A stretch of DNA of 64,000 nucleotides. It comes from Arthrobotrys musiformis (Eukaryota; Ascomycota; Orbiliomycetes; Orbiliales; Orbiliaceae). Made by a program: the position numbers and the translations under genes. Below the pieces are notes generated by a model. The model was not told the origin of the DNA, ran no database searches, and saw nothing but the letters and a program-made list of their open reading frames with translations. The stretch covers positions 2,542,001-2,606,000 of the forward strand of contig JAVHJL010000004.1 in assembly GCA_036971715.1 (NCBI GenBank). The letters are read 5' to 3'. Below are positions 33,038 through 45,620 of the stretch, piece by piece (the stretch's first letter is position 1; every line of letters begins with the position of its first letter).

Positions 33038-35469
33038 CTACAGGCGAGGGTTGGTTAAGATCCAATTCCATACCTCCTTCCCATCCACGAATAGCTTGTA
33101 CTTGAGCACTGCTTGTCCAGGACTCGTGGAGTCGATCTCGATCGCCCCGAACTTAGAATTTCCGTCAGGGATATATCTGCGCAAGCTGTTAGTGAGAGAG
33201 AAAAAAGAATAAGAAAAAGAAAGGGTAGAATGTTCTATACTTTATGAGAACGTCTTCGTCATCTCGTTGTCTATACGTCCTGACCGGAAGATAAAACTGA
33301 CTGAGAGGGGAGCACGAGAACTCATGTACGGTTGCAGATGCTGGGAATCGCGAGTTTGGAGGAGGCGGAAACCTATCAATTTGGTTAATAACAGTCGATA
33401 GAGCTATTAGAACAACTGGAAGGTGGCATACGCTGTAGCCGCAAATTCGTGTCTGTCACCAGACAAAACCACGACGCCGGCGCCCTTCACCGACCAAGCA
33501 GCCTCCAGGATCTTAGATCGTTCCCACTGGAAACCGCGCCATGTATCATTACCATTGACCTGCCAGTTCTTGGTCAATGGGACACTGCTAACGATGAATT
33601 TCCATTGTATATCCTTGTCAGATCTACGCAGCCACTCGAGGAGCTCGTGTAGCTGCGCGGCGCCTAACATAGTCTTTTCAGGACCATCTGCAACTCCGTT
33701 TGGAGATCTGTAGCGACGAGTGTCAAGTAAGAAGAACGATGCAGGCCCCCAGTTGAAAGTATAATACGTCGAATTCTCCCTGACTGGGGGAGGGTTAACT
33801 TGGTGTTGATATGATTTGTAAGGGTCAACTGCTGCCTCGTAGAGTCCGGTTTCGCCCTTATCCCAGTCATTTGCAATCTCATGATCCTATGGTTTCTCCT
33901 TAGAACACAGGAACGCTATGATCGAATTTCACAGGCACAACTTACATCATAGACATGTATCCAAGGAAGGTGATCTCCCACACCTGGCCAATCCGCAGAT
34001 GAATATATCTGGCGGTAATTCATCCTATATGACTCTATATCCTTTCCAGGACGCATCGGGACCTGCATAGAAAGTTTTAGTCGTAAGGAAAGTATTCTCA
34101 AACGGGTGTTGGGATAGAGTGTCAAGTATCATACATCAATGTAGATAAAGTCGCCCAAGAAAAGCATAAACTGTGCCTTAAGTTCTGGGAGGAGATTTCC
34201 TAGGATCTTAAATCCAGGGATGTGAAGTGGGTGTGCGAGTGGGTTGTAAGGAACCCGTTGTTTTATACACGATGTCTATAGTATTATTAGCACAGCCCGG
34301 TTTCCAAGGGATAGGGGAGGCCCACCGATAAAAATGTGAATTTGCCTTTAGTGCCATGTTTGGGAGCCGTAGTAAAGCTTCCTGTATGGTTTCCAGTGGT
34401 TAAGTACTGATACTTGGTTCCAGGCTTGAGGCCCGGGATGGTCACAGAGACTGTATAATCGGTTTCCTCGGTAAACTCCCCAACTTGGAGTGTGTTCCAT
34501 CGTACAGAAGTTTTCACGGGCCCCGGGTGGGCCTGCTCTCTCCAAGAGACAACATAAACTGGGGAATGCTTGACGTAGTCCGAGTTGCTAGGCTCCCGAA
34601 CAAGAATTCGCGCGGAGTGATCGGATACCCAACCGGTTCTCGCAAAGGAGAGGTCGTGTCCTTTATGGTAATTCGGTAAGGTATATGTAGCGTCATACAC
34701 CGCGGCGAAACAAAGAGCATTGATCAGGAAGGATATAACGGTAAGTATCGGGTTATCCGTTAAGCTAGGAGTCCCAAGCACTAAGGTTTTCCAAGAGGCA
34801 GTTTTCCGGCGAGTGGATACATTTACTTTCTTAGCCTCGATAACGACTGCACCGTTTGAAGATTTGGCATCTCGGCTTCCTTTGGAGGTCGGGTGCTCTT
34901 GCTTTGACCGAATAGTCACATCTGATTCGGACTTTGTTGTAAATAGGGGTTTCGACAAAGTGAGCGCGAGATAAGTTGGTAGAAAAATCGCAAACGAAGG
35001 TCCTAATACTTTAGGTATCCACTATAAACACCAAACATTTGTTATTAGGTTCCGTCCGTGTTATTTCTGGCTAGCGGCGGCGAGGGCATCGCTTTCACTC
35101 GAGTTCTTGCTCGACCTAGCAATATATATGGAAATATACGGGTATATATGCATGTCAAGCGATCACAATCTTCTAGGAAGCAGAATCAGGGTCACGGTCA
35201 AGAGAGGCTTACTGGACCAGGGATCTAAATTGAGAGACAAAGTCAGCTATAGAACGAGACCAAGATAGATTTCCCAAATTTTGGGGTTTGAAAAGTATGG
35301 AGGTGAAGAATAGGTATGTGCCAGGACGTCGACTAGTACTCACCCATCTCAAAAAGACATAGGCAAATGTCCTGATCGCGAGGGTGGTAGTCACTGCTAG
35401 TTTCTCGCAAATAGAGTGTGGGATCGGGCCCAAATCCAATGCCTGTAGACCCTCAAACGCGCCGGGCAT
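33038..35469 (-). CDS. PhoD-like membrane metallophosphatase
   Basis: Eight exons: 35344-35469, 35213-35224, 34326-35021, 34135-34275, 33956-34072, 33432-33886, 33241-33372 and 33038-33176, 1818 nt and 605 aa. The PhoD-type metal-binding motifs are GDFIYID (about 319-325), DDHEIANDW (from about 364) and SGDRHEFA (about 505-512). An Fn3-like N-domain (ETDYTVSVTIPGLKPGTKYQY) precedes the catalytic part. Several hydrophobic stretches near the N-terminus (including LAIRTFAYVFLRW, ILTVISFLINALCFAAVY) indicate membrane anchoring. It probably hydrolyses phosphomonoesters or diesters; the substrate is unknown. Exon 2 is a 12-nt microexon encoding IPGP. It is divergent from the dynactin gene, 305 bp away. 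Confidence 0.88.
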
Positions 35470-35774
35470 TTTGGTTTATCATCAATGTCGTGGTGGTGGT
35501 TGATTTGAGAGGCTGTCGATTGTCGCTGGCTACCTAAGCTAGGGAGACGGATGCATATGGGCTCAATTTTGCCCTAGATCCTTTTAGGTTGGGGTGTGTT
35601 GTTGGTGTTGTCGTCGTCGATGTGCAGTTCGCGCCCAACGTGACGTAAATCCATGACATCAAGCGATGTCCTTATGTCCGACTATGTCCGACTAAGCCCG
35701 GTAGATATATCTACCAGCTACGAGTAAGTGCCTGCCACCAACCACCAACATCCGCCAGCCACCAGAAGCTCGAG
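35470..35774. promoter_or_regulatory. Bidirectional promoter region, PhoD-like / dynactin p27
   Basis: 305 bp separate two opposite start codons, so both promoters must share it. A direct TATGTCCGACTA duplication lies near 35672-35694. No specific factor site is claimed. Confidence 0.55.
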
Positions 35775-36441
35775 ATGGGTCCAAAACGCTCTGGTGCGTC
35801 CTCTGCCTCTTCCGCCCCGCTCCCACCGCTCTCAACCGACCCTACCACCGTTCTCAGCGATGCCATATCCTTCTCCGGCACTTACCCTATAACAATTGGG
35901 GCGAATACTGTCCTACACCCTCGGTGTAAGCTCAACTCCACCGAAGGCCCCATAGTTATCGGATCAAACTGCATCGTCAGCGAAAGAACGCAGTTGATAG
36001 CCCCGGATATTGATGGCCTCGTTTTGGGGGATTTTGTTCATGTGGAGGTGAACTGTCATATCCAAGCTGCTAGGATTGGCGACGCCACTTCTATCGAGGT
36101 CGGGACTAGGTTAGGCAAAGGTAGCTGCATTGGCGATGTAAGATATACACATTTTACTGCATTAATTGCTCGATACCAGTGTCCTAAATACAGAATCATC
36201 GCTAATGGTTTTTTTGGCCCCTTTTTCTGGTCACTTATTTTCTCAATAGAACTGCACTCTTTCACCGCTATCTGTCATCCTCGACGTCGATGTCCTTCCC
36301 GCGTTCACAGTTGTCTACGGTGACAACCAACGAAGGATGGACACCTCTGCCACGGCCGTCGCACGGAATGAGACGATGCTCGCTCATATAGATTGCCTTA
36401 AAAAGCTTCTTCTCAACAAATCGGAGAAGTATACGAGATGA
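35775..36441 (+). CDS. Dynactin subunit 6 (p27)
   Basis: Exons 35775-36137 and 36250-36441 with a 112-bp intron give 184 aa, the usual length. Hexapeptide-type repeats form a left-handed beta helix (TITIG-like PITIGANTVLHPRC, GPIVIGSNCIVSE, GLVLGDFVHVEVNCHI, TSIEVGTRLGKGSCIGD), followed by LSVILDVDVLPAFTVVYGDNQRR and a C-terminal helix. This is the pointed-end p27 subunit of dynactin, which links cargo and dynein for nuclear and endosome movement in hyphae. p25 (DCTN5) has the same fold, but the Ser/Pro-rich N-terminus and C-terminal helix fit p27. Confidence 0.9.
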
Positions 36442-36975
36442 TTTTCACTCAGAATCGGTAGCCTCAGATTCGCCCCGAGTCGGCTTTTGCGGGCCCTTAT
36501 TCTCTCGTAGGTACAATGCAGCAATCATGTAGGAGATCCAATACTCCTAGGCATGCTAGGCATCATATGAATGCCTCGCCATACATGGCGTCGGTGATAT
36601 ATTCCCTTCGTATCGTGTGGGCGTGGGATGTGCTTATAGGAGGGGGAACCAAGGAGGAACCGCCTAATAGATCATATGTTCGTATTGAGAACCGATTTTA
36701 GACCTTTAAGAAGAAGCCAACAAGAGGTCAAACGAAGTTTACTCAGATTTATGGGGGACCTCGGGAGTTCGAACTGCGCATGGTTCCTTGCCGCGCACCA
36801 TATATGAAAAAGCAGAACGCCACCGGGAGGTATAATCTTATGTACAGGTACAACTGACACAAACTTTGAAACGCCAAATCTGCAAATAACAGAAAAAAGA
36901 CAAGGCAAAACCGCCAGTGCTCGATATAATAACAATCCAAAAAACCGTCTAACGGCGAGTGGCGAGTATCAATAG
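36442..36975. other. Convergent 3' spacer
   Basis: 534 bp between dynactin p27 and the seven-TM gene. Short open frames only, no gene supported. Confidence 0.55.
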
Positions 36976-39125
36976 CTACCATAATACCCCCCATAAGACT
37001 AGGGCAATAAAATATAACACAAACGAAATGACTATGCAGGCGAATGTTGTAAGCCAAAGCAGGCCGTTCCTATTGAATAAAAGTTAATAAGATTTACCTC
37101 TGCACCGATAAGTTTCAAAAGGAAAGTACTCACGCCACAATCCAGCCACTGTTGATCAGAGCGACATGTGCTCCTTTTGAGAATGCAATGACAACAAAAA
37201 AAATGATGCTCCACCCCTGGACGACGTCTTCGAAAACTGGGGTTGGGAACCAAACAAACCATAGTCCGTAGGCTATATGTTGAAATGCAACTATAACGAC
37301 CCAAAGTATAGCTAAAATAAACGGAACGGAGTTGACTTCTACTCCATGGAAACATCTACGAGAATATCTGGGGGGGCGGAGTAATGGCTCTACTGGAGGA
37401 GTATGTTGTAGTGGGATGCCAGGGAAGCTTCGTGGCCGCTTTGTTTTCGTTCTCCTGATAGGCAATGTATTTGAAGTGCCTATCTTTGGACGGGCCAAGC
37501 GAATAGTATTGTTGGTGGGCGTTAGTTGACCATATGTCGTGTTCGATAAATTGGGAGAAGGGAAGTGCTGGTGAATGTAGGACGAGGAAAACGCGGGGTG
37601 GGACGGGTAGGCTCTACCAAAAGAACCGCCATTCCCTTGCGTATCAGACTCGTCCTCTGCCTCATCCCCCGTTGTTATAGAGAGATAACTAGGATGCGAT
37701 GTTATTGAAGGTCGATTCGTCACATCCAATTTGTTTAGATGAGTGTCTAGGGGCGGTGGAAGTAAAGTTCCCAAAGGTGTTTGGAGCTGTTGGGTGCTTC
37801 CATAGCTTAGGCCGCGCGGGTGGTCGAGGAGAGACGTCTGCTCCTGATCCAGCGGGATAGACGAACTTAAAAGAGGTGTCTGGGCCCCGGATATCAAACT
37901 TTCCGTCTCGGTGTCGCTGATCAAAGCACTCAGCCGACGAGTGGGTTCAGGGGTATGCCGCTTCGGTGATATCTGGTTACTGAAAGTCCAGGCTGGCTCC
38001 CGTCCTCCAAAATAATCGCTATCCGAGGTTACGGGCCCGGGCATAAGAAACCGGGCGTTATGCTTCTGTTGGGTCGGCGTACTTTCTTCTTGATCGTCGT
38101 CCTCATCCGTCGTTTGTCGTGGCGGCTGCGCCGGTACTGCAGCATGATAAGATGGGCGATATGCGGTTGGAGTTAGAGGCGAGTCTAAGGGGTCGTTGTC
38201 GTTGTCGGTAGCAGATGTTTCTTCATCACCAGCGTCGTTATCTTCCTCCCGTGCGATTCGGCGACTTAATTCTGGGGAGCTTGCCCGATCTTCGAATTTG
38301 CTCAACAATCCTTGGTATGCCAGGCTACCGCCATTGGCCGGCTGATATCGGTGTTCCTCCAGTGATGCGGAGTATGGGTTTGTAAAGGGGATGTCTGACT
38401 TTCTAGACAAGCCACGGATCGTGCGAATAGTGGAGTCCGTGCTTCTCTTTTTGCTATGTTCCTTCCTCCAACTATGGTATGAATGGGGTCGAGAGATCGG
38501 AACAGGATACTCAACGTCGGGCAAGGCAAGCGGACTGGAAGTTTGGCACGGCGCCAGAGACCACCAGGTATACTAGGGACATTAGTTGTGACCTCCAAAA
38601 TATGAAATATCATAACGAAAGGGATGTTCCACTTACAATACATTCCAAAGCGCTCCACAGCCAACCCATCAAGTAAACCCCTTCCCATATGCCAGGCTCG
38701 ACTTCCACGCTTGTCGCATGCAGAAGCGTCTTGGTACCAGGTATCGAAGGGGGCCTGTGTTTAGGTTCCGGGTTCTTCGCGCCATATCCGCCCCCTCCGC
38801 CCTCTAGGTTAGATAGGTATCTTACGATGCTCCATCGCAAAACTTCTTCAGCTACACCAAGCGAAAAAAGTACGACCCATGCAACTCGGCTTTCCGACGG
38901 GGACAAAGCTTGCGATCGTGCTAGAAGGCGCAACCCGTATGTCGTCGCAAATGCGACACAGGCGAGTGGGAATGCATATCGCGCCGAGTTTAAAGCGACC
39001 TGCAGTGAGGATTCTGGATTTGGCGAATTATCGGGCTTGTATGGGATCAAGATCGGTAGAAGTAGTAAGGCATGCACTATCAATAATGCAGGCGGAAGGA
39101 GATAACGGTGAAAGCTTTGCCTCAT
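36976..39125 (-). CDS. Seven-TM protein with a long disordered loop, function unknown
   Basis: Exons 38637-39125, 37134-38572 and 36976-37069 give 673 aa. Hydrophobic segments: LPPALLIVHALLLLPILI, YAFPLACVAFATTYGLRLLA, AWVVLFSLGVAEEVLRW and GVYLMGWLWSALECIY before residue ~170, then three at the C-terminus (FILAILWVVIVAFQHIAY, WSIIFFVVIAFSKGAHVALI, LLWLTTFACIVISFVLYF). Between them lie about 380 residues rich in Ser/Thr/Pro/Asp that are probably cytosolic and disordered. The last TM is reached only through the third exon. I do not recognise the family. A seven-TM layout with an acidic-Glu third helix recalls Aph-1, but that is speculation. ATG 39125 is chosen because it directly precedes the first TM; the frame is open further upstream. 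Confidence 0.72.
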
Positions 39126-40244
39126 GGCGGTTGGGCCAAACGGCGGAGGCGAACCTCTCACAGAGAAGTGTTGTTGACGTTTGGACAGAATGGATTTAGG
39201 GAAAGACGTCGCACCAACTTGGCTGGAACATGAGATTGGAGTTCTCCCTGGGAGCGGTGCCTCTGGATAAGAGATGCGATGCCCCCATGCAGTGAGGTCG
39301 AGGTTCCGTTGGAGAATTATGATGTTGAACGAGTGAGGGGGTGGTGATAAGGGATCCGGCTGGAGCAGCATTGACTATCGAGGCGGCATATCTTCTAATT
39401 GAGTCTGGAGTTTTAGCCTGGCATGTCAAGATGCCACTAGTTCAACCTGGACTTTGAATCTTTAATTATAATTTATCACACGGGGCAGGCCGGCGGGGGG
39501 GGCAGGGCCAGGATTCCAGACGGCAGACGTACTTGGATGGATGTAATTCAGGGGGGCGCCTTCCAGAGACTCAGACTTAGACCTGGACTCGAAGCAGTAT
39601 GGGCGGAGATAGGTATTAGTTAGGTGCAGATGCCTCAGCTCAGGAGATTTGAAAAATCTTCCCAGGCCTATCACTCCCATGTCAAAAATTCTCACAGCTA
39701 TTCGGATTCAAACTATCAGACGAAATGGTCGGAATGTCGTAAAATATGATACCAGTGGTGTTCAAGAACAAGCTGTTGGAATCGAAGATGGGCGCATGTG
39801 GGAACGGTCCCATGACCAATGGCAACCCCGCAACCTCCTGGCAGTCTGGGCTTCGCTGTGTCCCGGTACAAGCATACACACTTGGACTGTCCATGTTCTT
39901 ATGTCCTGCGGCCACGGTTGTCGGCGTCTTTGTATGTACTTGTACATTTCCATGTCTGGAGGCATGGATGGACATACATGTGTCGAAATGCACATGGGCT
40001 CGATTATGCATTGGCTTTCCTAAATCAGCACTAGTGCGGGCACGAGACCTCTGAGACTGACTGACTGACATCTTGTTCTTTTCGACATCGCATTGCAGTG
40101 CAAGGTTGGTGGGCTAATCAGTTCTTATCGACCATTCTTCTTTATGTCAGTCATGGCTATCCTCTTCGAATTCGCCAGCCAATCAATCAACCAATCAATC
40201 AAATGCAGCTTGGAGGGTGTTTTTATATATAATATATCACTCGG
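39126..40244. other. Spacer between the seven-TM gene and RAM1
   Basis: 1.1 kb, probably promoter of the seven-TM gene and RAM1 3' UTR. It has (CAAT)n-like AATCAATCAACC repeats near 40180-40200 and overlapping short frames without motifs. Confidence 0.5.
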
Positions 40245-41993
40245 TCAGATTTCGCTTGAAGTAGAATCCACATCGCCGACATCGTTATACCACTCCCACC
40301 AACTCTGGAGCTGAGTCTCCGCCCCTAGCGGAATGTTGAACAACGGATGTTGGACGCCTACCCTGTCACCTTCGTCCGATACCAAGCCTTCCAGCCAACC
40401 CCCACCGGCTCCATCGTTACCAGTCGGCTTAGGAACATTCTTACTCGATTTCCACCGATAGCCATGTCTAAATGGGGACTTTGTTATGACTGGGGATTGA
40501 GCAAAAGAGTCGTCGTAGTAATAATAATGCTGAGCCGCAGAAAGGCCTAGCAGTACGTAGTTGGAGTGGTAATAGTCTGGACGCCTGGTTTGGTGCAATA
40601 AATCATGTCAGCAGACAAACATTCAGATGTGCCGATAACGCAATGATAGTAGAAAGACACCCACATTCCCGGTTTATCCCTAAGACCTCCATTAGGACCT
40701 TGACAGCATGTGAGGATATACCGAATCAACGCTTTCCGGCTCCACAAATCTCCAACATTGATTCTCGTAGACATCTTTCTGGACTCGGCTGCATTAGCGG
40801 CCGCCTCGACAAGCGACCAACACCCTCCAACCCAGGTGCTATAACATCCGTCGACTAGTTTATTGGTTCTTCCGGAAAACCCCCCCTCGGGCGCGTATTG
40901 GCGAGCAGAAAGCCAGGAAACCAGCCTATTGAGATCTAAGTTTTTGCTCAAAGCCTCTTCAGGGTCACCGAGAAGACACAGGGCAGCCAGGACGCAGAAG
41001 GCGTACCCCCCATGGGCTTCAGCATGAGGCTTCGCCCCAACACCACCTTCCCAGGTCTGGCAACTTTTGAAGTACTCAGCGACCCCACCAAGAAGTGGGA
41101 GGTCACCAAGCGAAGGATCGCCCCGGAGATCCTCGTCATCGTATCCTAGGAGAGCCAACACGACGAGGGCGCAGTATCCGGCACGTACATCCTCCTCTCC
41201 GCCTTCGTTGACCTTGAACCCTCCGCTGGGCAACTTGATCTTTCGGATCCATTGCAATAGCTTCCCCCGGTCTATCCAAGCGAATGAATCGGCATAGACA
41301 GCCAACCGCTCGTTCTCAGGTAAACCCCTTGAGGCGTGGTAGGATGTGATAGCAAGTGTTAAGATGGAAGCATAAGCTGCGGCAACGTGGGGGGCTTGCC
41401 CGTTCCCACCTCCAAAACCCCCACCTGGATGTTGGAGCGGTTTGAGGCTCGAGATAACTCTTTCAGCGTGTAAGGTTTAAATGTTAGAAAGCGAAATTTG
41501 CAGATAGTTATAATATCAGGCCTTACCGATCGTTATAAATTCCAACATCCTCGCCTAGGAGTGATAGGGCATTGGTACACCAATATAGTAGCCATGGTCT
41601 GCTAGCGTCAAGACCGACGAACCCGCCTGATAGACCTTCGTCTAGAGGGCTAAGCAGAAATTCGATATGTGTTGCTTTATCTAATGAAGGAAGGAACTGT
41701 TGGTTGACAGACTTCATGATGTTCCGTGCTGTTGAAAGTTGCTTCTGTGAGGTTTCCGTCTTCAAGTCGTCCAGGATGAAGGGGAGGTTGAGATGCATAG
41801 CAGGGACCCTCTCATGGGCCATCTGGTAAAAGCCATGGTGGGGGGGTTCTTCTGCACCCCCTTCATCTCGAGTCGCCCGCTGAGGCTGCTCGCCTTCGTC
41901 GAGAAGCTCTACCTGGACCATCGTGGGCCACACTTTTGGAAAGGCAACCTTCCGCTTGGCTTTGGAGTTGGCGACTCGACGCTGGTATGTCAT
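40245..41993 (-). CDS. RAM1: Protein farnesyltransferase beta subunit
   Basis: Catalytic subunit that transfers farnesyl from FPP to CaaX cysteines of Ras-type GTPases and mating pheromones. Exons are 41527-41993, 40665-41459 and 40245-40584, 533 aa. The alpha-alpha barrel repeats are clear (GGFGGGNGQAPHVAAAYA, GGVGAKPHAEAHGGYAFC, GGFSGRTNKLVDGCYSTW, GGLRDKPGMRPDYYHSNY). The zinc ligands Asp and Cys are seen in LVDGCYS and the His in PDYYHSNY. The protein is longer than yeast Ram1 by an N-terminal extension with acidic residues and a Ser/Gly-rich C-terminal region. Intron 1 has an AAG acceptor. The PDYYH motif is created across the second splice junction. Confidence 0.95.
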
Positions 41994-42480
41994 TCAAGAA
42001 TACTCCCACCTGCTCGATATTAAGAAGCCTTAAGCTAATATCACGCCAGACGGCAGGGATATAGCGTTGGGGACGGCTTTGGATGTGAAGAGGCTGTAAG
42101 TTGGGGAGATGTTTGACCGTCGGTAAGTTGAGAGGAATCGACGCATTTTATAACACCTGAAGATCACAAGGGATCAACTCTCAATGCTTTGCAGGGTGTT
42201 TCGAGGCTACGATATTTAGAGGCATTTTGGAAAACTACTTCGGCCAGCCCTGGCTCACAAAAATGCTCATGTAGGTACTTTATAGGTACCTAGGGAGGTA
42301 AATACTAGGTAAATACTAGGTAAATTAACTAAGAGTACTTCAACACCCAGCAGTTGCACTCTATCCACCGTATGCAGGTATTTCAATAAGCCATGGGTAT
42401 CACAAATCTAATCAATAGTAAACTCCGACCTGCGCCGCGTGAATGCAAAAATATGAGAGTGGCGAAAGAAAGCTAGTTCA
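41994..42480. other. RAM1 upstream spacer with palindromes
   Basis: 487 bp holding the RAM1 promoter and a cluster of GTACCTAGG / TACTAGGTAAA repeats at 42268-42335, including a near-perfect ACTAGGTAAAT tandem. Confidence 0.6.
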
Positions 42481-44861
42481 TCACCGTTTACCCTTCCCCT
42501 TCCCCTTCCGTTTCTTCTTACCATCCGGTGCATCGCCAATTGTGACTTCGCCCTCCTCGATGCCCTCTTCATCCATCTCTTTCAGCTTCTCCCTACCTTC
42601 TACGAAAAACATCATGTCCCTATATGATTTGCAACATGATATTAGCACACTGCGACCCTCACACGAATACCGACAGATCCATACCTGAGCTGATCTTTCA
42701 AATCCACGTTCTCTTTAACAAGTTCTTCGCGCTCCTTGTTGATCTTTTCCACCCGCTCGAGAAGTCCATCATTTACGGTCTTCTCTTCCCTCCAATCCTT
42801 CTCGAACTTACGAAGCAGCTCGGTAGCTTTGTCGGCTCTCTTCTCAGCCCTGGTTTTGGATTTTTCCAACGATGGAACGATGTCTTGAGATAGGTGATCA
42901 ACCTTTAGCTTCAAATCTTCGAGGGCAGCTAGCGCTTCTTGGAGCTTCTCGGACGCCTCGTCCGCTCGACGGGAGGCCTTGGTGGCCTTGTCAGCCGCAG
43001 CGACCACCTGCTCTTCAAAATAGGTTCTCTGCGAGTCCAACTGACGGGTCAAGAGGTGCGTATACTCCATGCCGATATTATCCAGCTTGTCATACAATTC
43101 ATCCGCATTGGTCTCGTTCCTCCCAGAGGGGAGCTCGACGAGCTTCCCGTCAGCCTTGTTCTGGACCAGCCTATGGACATACGCATCGGATGCGTAGTCC
43201 CAGACCCTTTGGGTATCGACGTCCATGGCAAAGCAATGCTGTGTCTGTTCGTAGTGTTGGAAGGCATGCTTTTCCTCGTACCTCCCACATCCCACGTGGC
43301 CGCATATTAAACTATCGAAGAAAATCAGAACGTGCGCTAGGGAATAAATATACGAATCAAGATATTAAACCGGCCATAGCGTCCGGTGCCTTTTCCTCCC
43401 CCATTCTCGATGTTACCAGGGTCATGGACTTACCAAACCCAGAGATTGTCCACCGCACCACAGCTGACGCAAATATCATCTTCATCCTCGTCAGTTGATT
43501 CTTCTTTCCCATCTCTAAATCTTTTCAATTTTTGTTTCGGCCGCCCGCCGATATTCTTTTTGTCGTTTGAGGTATAACGGCACACAGGGCAGCTCCCATC
43601 TTTCCATTTGCTAAGGCAGGCGCAGTGGAATACATGCTGGCACTGGGTGGTTAGCAAGCCAGTTGTCTCATCCATGCGCTCCAAGCAAACGGGACAGGTG
43701 GGAAGTTCCAACAGCGAAGCCGTCGGAGGCGGGGCCGGTTTCGTTGTCAAGTGGGCCGCGGTAACGGGAATCGTAGCAGGGGTTTGCTGAAAAGGCGAAG
43801 GCGGGTCGGTTTCATATTTGGTAGGATGAATTGTTTGTGCGAGACCATCTACCAAGGTAGAACTAGCGCCGGCCAGGTGTCCCTGAGAAGCGTCTACATC
43901 TGATAGTTGGAACTGAACACTCTTGATGAAGACAACATGACAAGTCTCCGGCTATATTCTAGTGTTAGCTATGGTGGGTGTGTGACAAAGGGTTTAAATC
44001 CAGGTGGGGCCACCGAAGGCTTACTTCCATGGTATTGAAGACCCGGCCATTGTATTCCCTGGTAAACTTCTTTGCATCTTCCAGTCTACGAAATTTAAGT
44101 AGAGCCATATACTTGCGGACGTCTTCGCCAGTTCGGATCAACCTGAAGTGGCTAACTGCATCACGTGTGTCGTCTCCGACGTACCCAAGAAAATCGCTCG
44201 GAGTCATGTAGGCCGGCACAGCTAAAATCGCAACCACCGTAGAATCGTGCTCGTCATCCGTAGGGACTTTATTATGTGTGTCGGTACTTTTGGTAGGATG
44301 GTGGTCCTCTTTGGCTAGTTCCGGCGAGGCCTGTGTGTCCGGTGGCCCCGGGCGGTTTGTGGTTCCTGGACCGAAGAGACCTGGTGTTTCGGTCGACTCT
44401 CGATAGAGGTGGACGACTCCATATCCGATGTTGGCGGTAGACGATACTATCGGAGTGTAGCGTGCCTTGATGGACGAGAAATGAGAGTCAGAGGTGTCTG
44501 CAAAGCTAACGCTCTTGCCTCGGAGCCGGCCGGGGGAAATATCGCTGTCTGTCGGAGTTTGGGGCTGGGACGCCATATTGATGCTTTCGAGGGTGACGAC
44601 GGAGAATCTGTAGTCCAAATGGTCGGGAGGGACAGGATCTACTGAAGTGGGGCTAGCTGTGACGCTGCCGCTGCTGCTATCATCTGAGGGGCATGAGGGC
44701 CGTGCGGCCTCGGGGATGAACGCGAAAAAGTCCGTTCCGTGGGATGGTAGGGAACAGCCTTTGATGTCGGGGACGATACCGGCTTCGATCGCAATCCGGG
44801 AGAGGGTGTGAGAAGAGCGATATAATTCGAGGACGATGTGGTAGTAGTAGGAGGACGCCAT
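42481..44861 (-). CDS. BRAP2/Etp1-type RING and UBP-zinc-finger protein
   Basis: Exons 44025-44861, 43434-43951, 42685-43311 and 42481-42619 give 706 aa. The order is: N-terminal BRAP2 (RRM-like) domain (VVAILAVPAYMTPSDFLGYVG, YMALLKFRRLEDAKKFTREYN); RING-H2 (CPVCLERMD ... CQHVFHCACLSKW ... CPVC, from about residue 365); ZnF-UBP completed across intron 2 (CVSCGAVDNLWVCLICGHVG, then CGRYEEKHA...H); a long coiled coil (about 530-660); and a Lys/Arg tail. This is the layout of human BRAP2/IMP and yeast Etp1, putative cytoplasmic E3 ligases that bind ubiquitin and tune signalling or ethanol tolerance. Substrates here are unknown. Confidence 0.93.
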
Positions 44862-45519
44862 CTACTGTGTCTGTACATAATAAGGAGCAAGAACTACGTG
44901 CTTCGAACCATAATGTGGGGGATGGGCGACTCGACCGGGATGTGGGAGTAGTTGATTACCTAACTACAGCATACGATCAGGATCCGAATCCACAGGACTT
45001 GAAGAATTGAAAGGGAAAAAAATAATAAAAAAAAAATAATAAAAAAAAATAAAAAATAAAAATAAAAAATAAGAAATAAAAAAAAAAAATATCAAATTAA
45101 AAACGAAATTAGTCGAATTTGGGTCTGAAGCGAATGAGCGGTTGTTCGGTCATTCGTTCGGGCAAACTCTGGAGAATTCGATACGAGGTGGCTGCATGTT
45201 CCCACCGACCAAGCCAGTAAGGTGTGCATTGTAAGTACTGATCACTTTTAAAACTCGCTCGCGCGAGCCCCTCGAAAAGCGAAAGGGAAAAGCGAAAAGC
45301 GGGAGATGCACATGCATGTACTTCTGACTAAGGAAGTACATCGTATTGTATGGATATTATAATGGGTGGATGGGTGGATGGCATGGTGCGGGATTAATTA
45401 TGGGGGAAGGCGGCCCCGCAAAGCAGTCCGCCAGTATTGCCACATACTGACACACTAATGCGCACAAACGGGTGGGAGCACTCGAAGCACCTGAAGCCCC
45501 GGTAGACATCTTCGAATCC

Positions 45520-45620
45520 CCTAACTACATACTTAAGTACATACGTAGGGGTCGATTGAGGAAGGAGTAGAGGAAGACATGAGACTACAATACATATGCA
45601 TAAGTACCTAGGTACTCACT
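45520..45620. repeat. TACTTAAGTA / TACCTAGGTA palindromes
   Basis: ACTTAAGTACATACGTA and AGTACCTAGGTACT occur within 100 bp; same family as the cluster upstream of MAD1. Confidence 0.75.
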
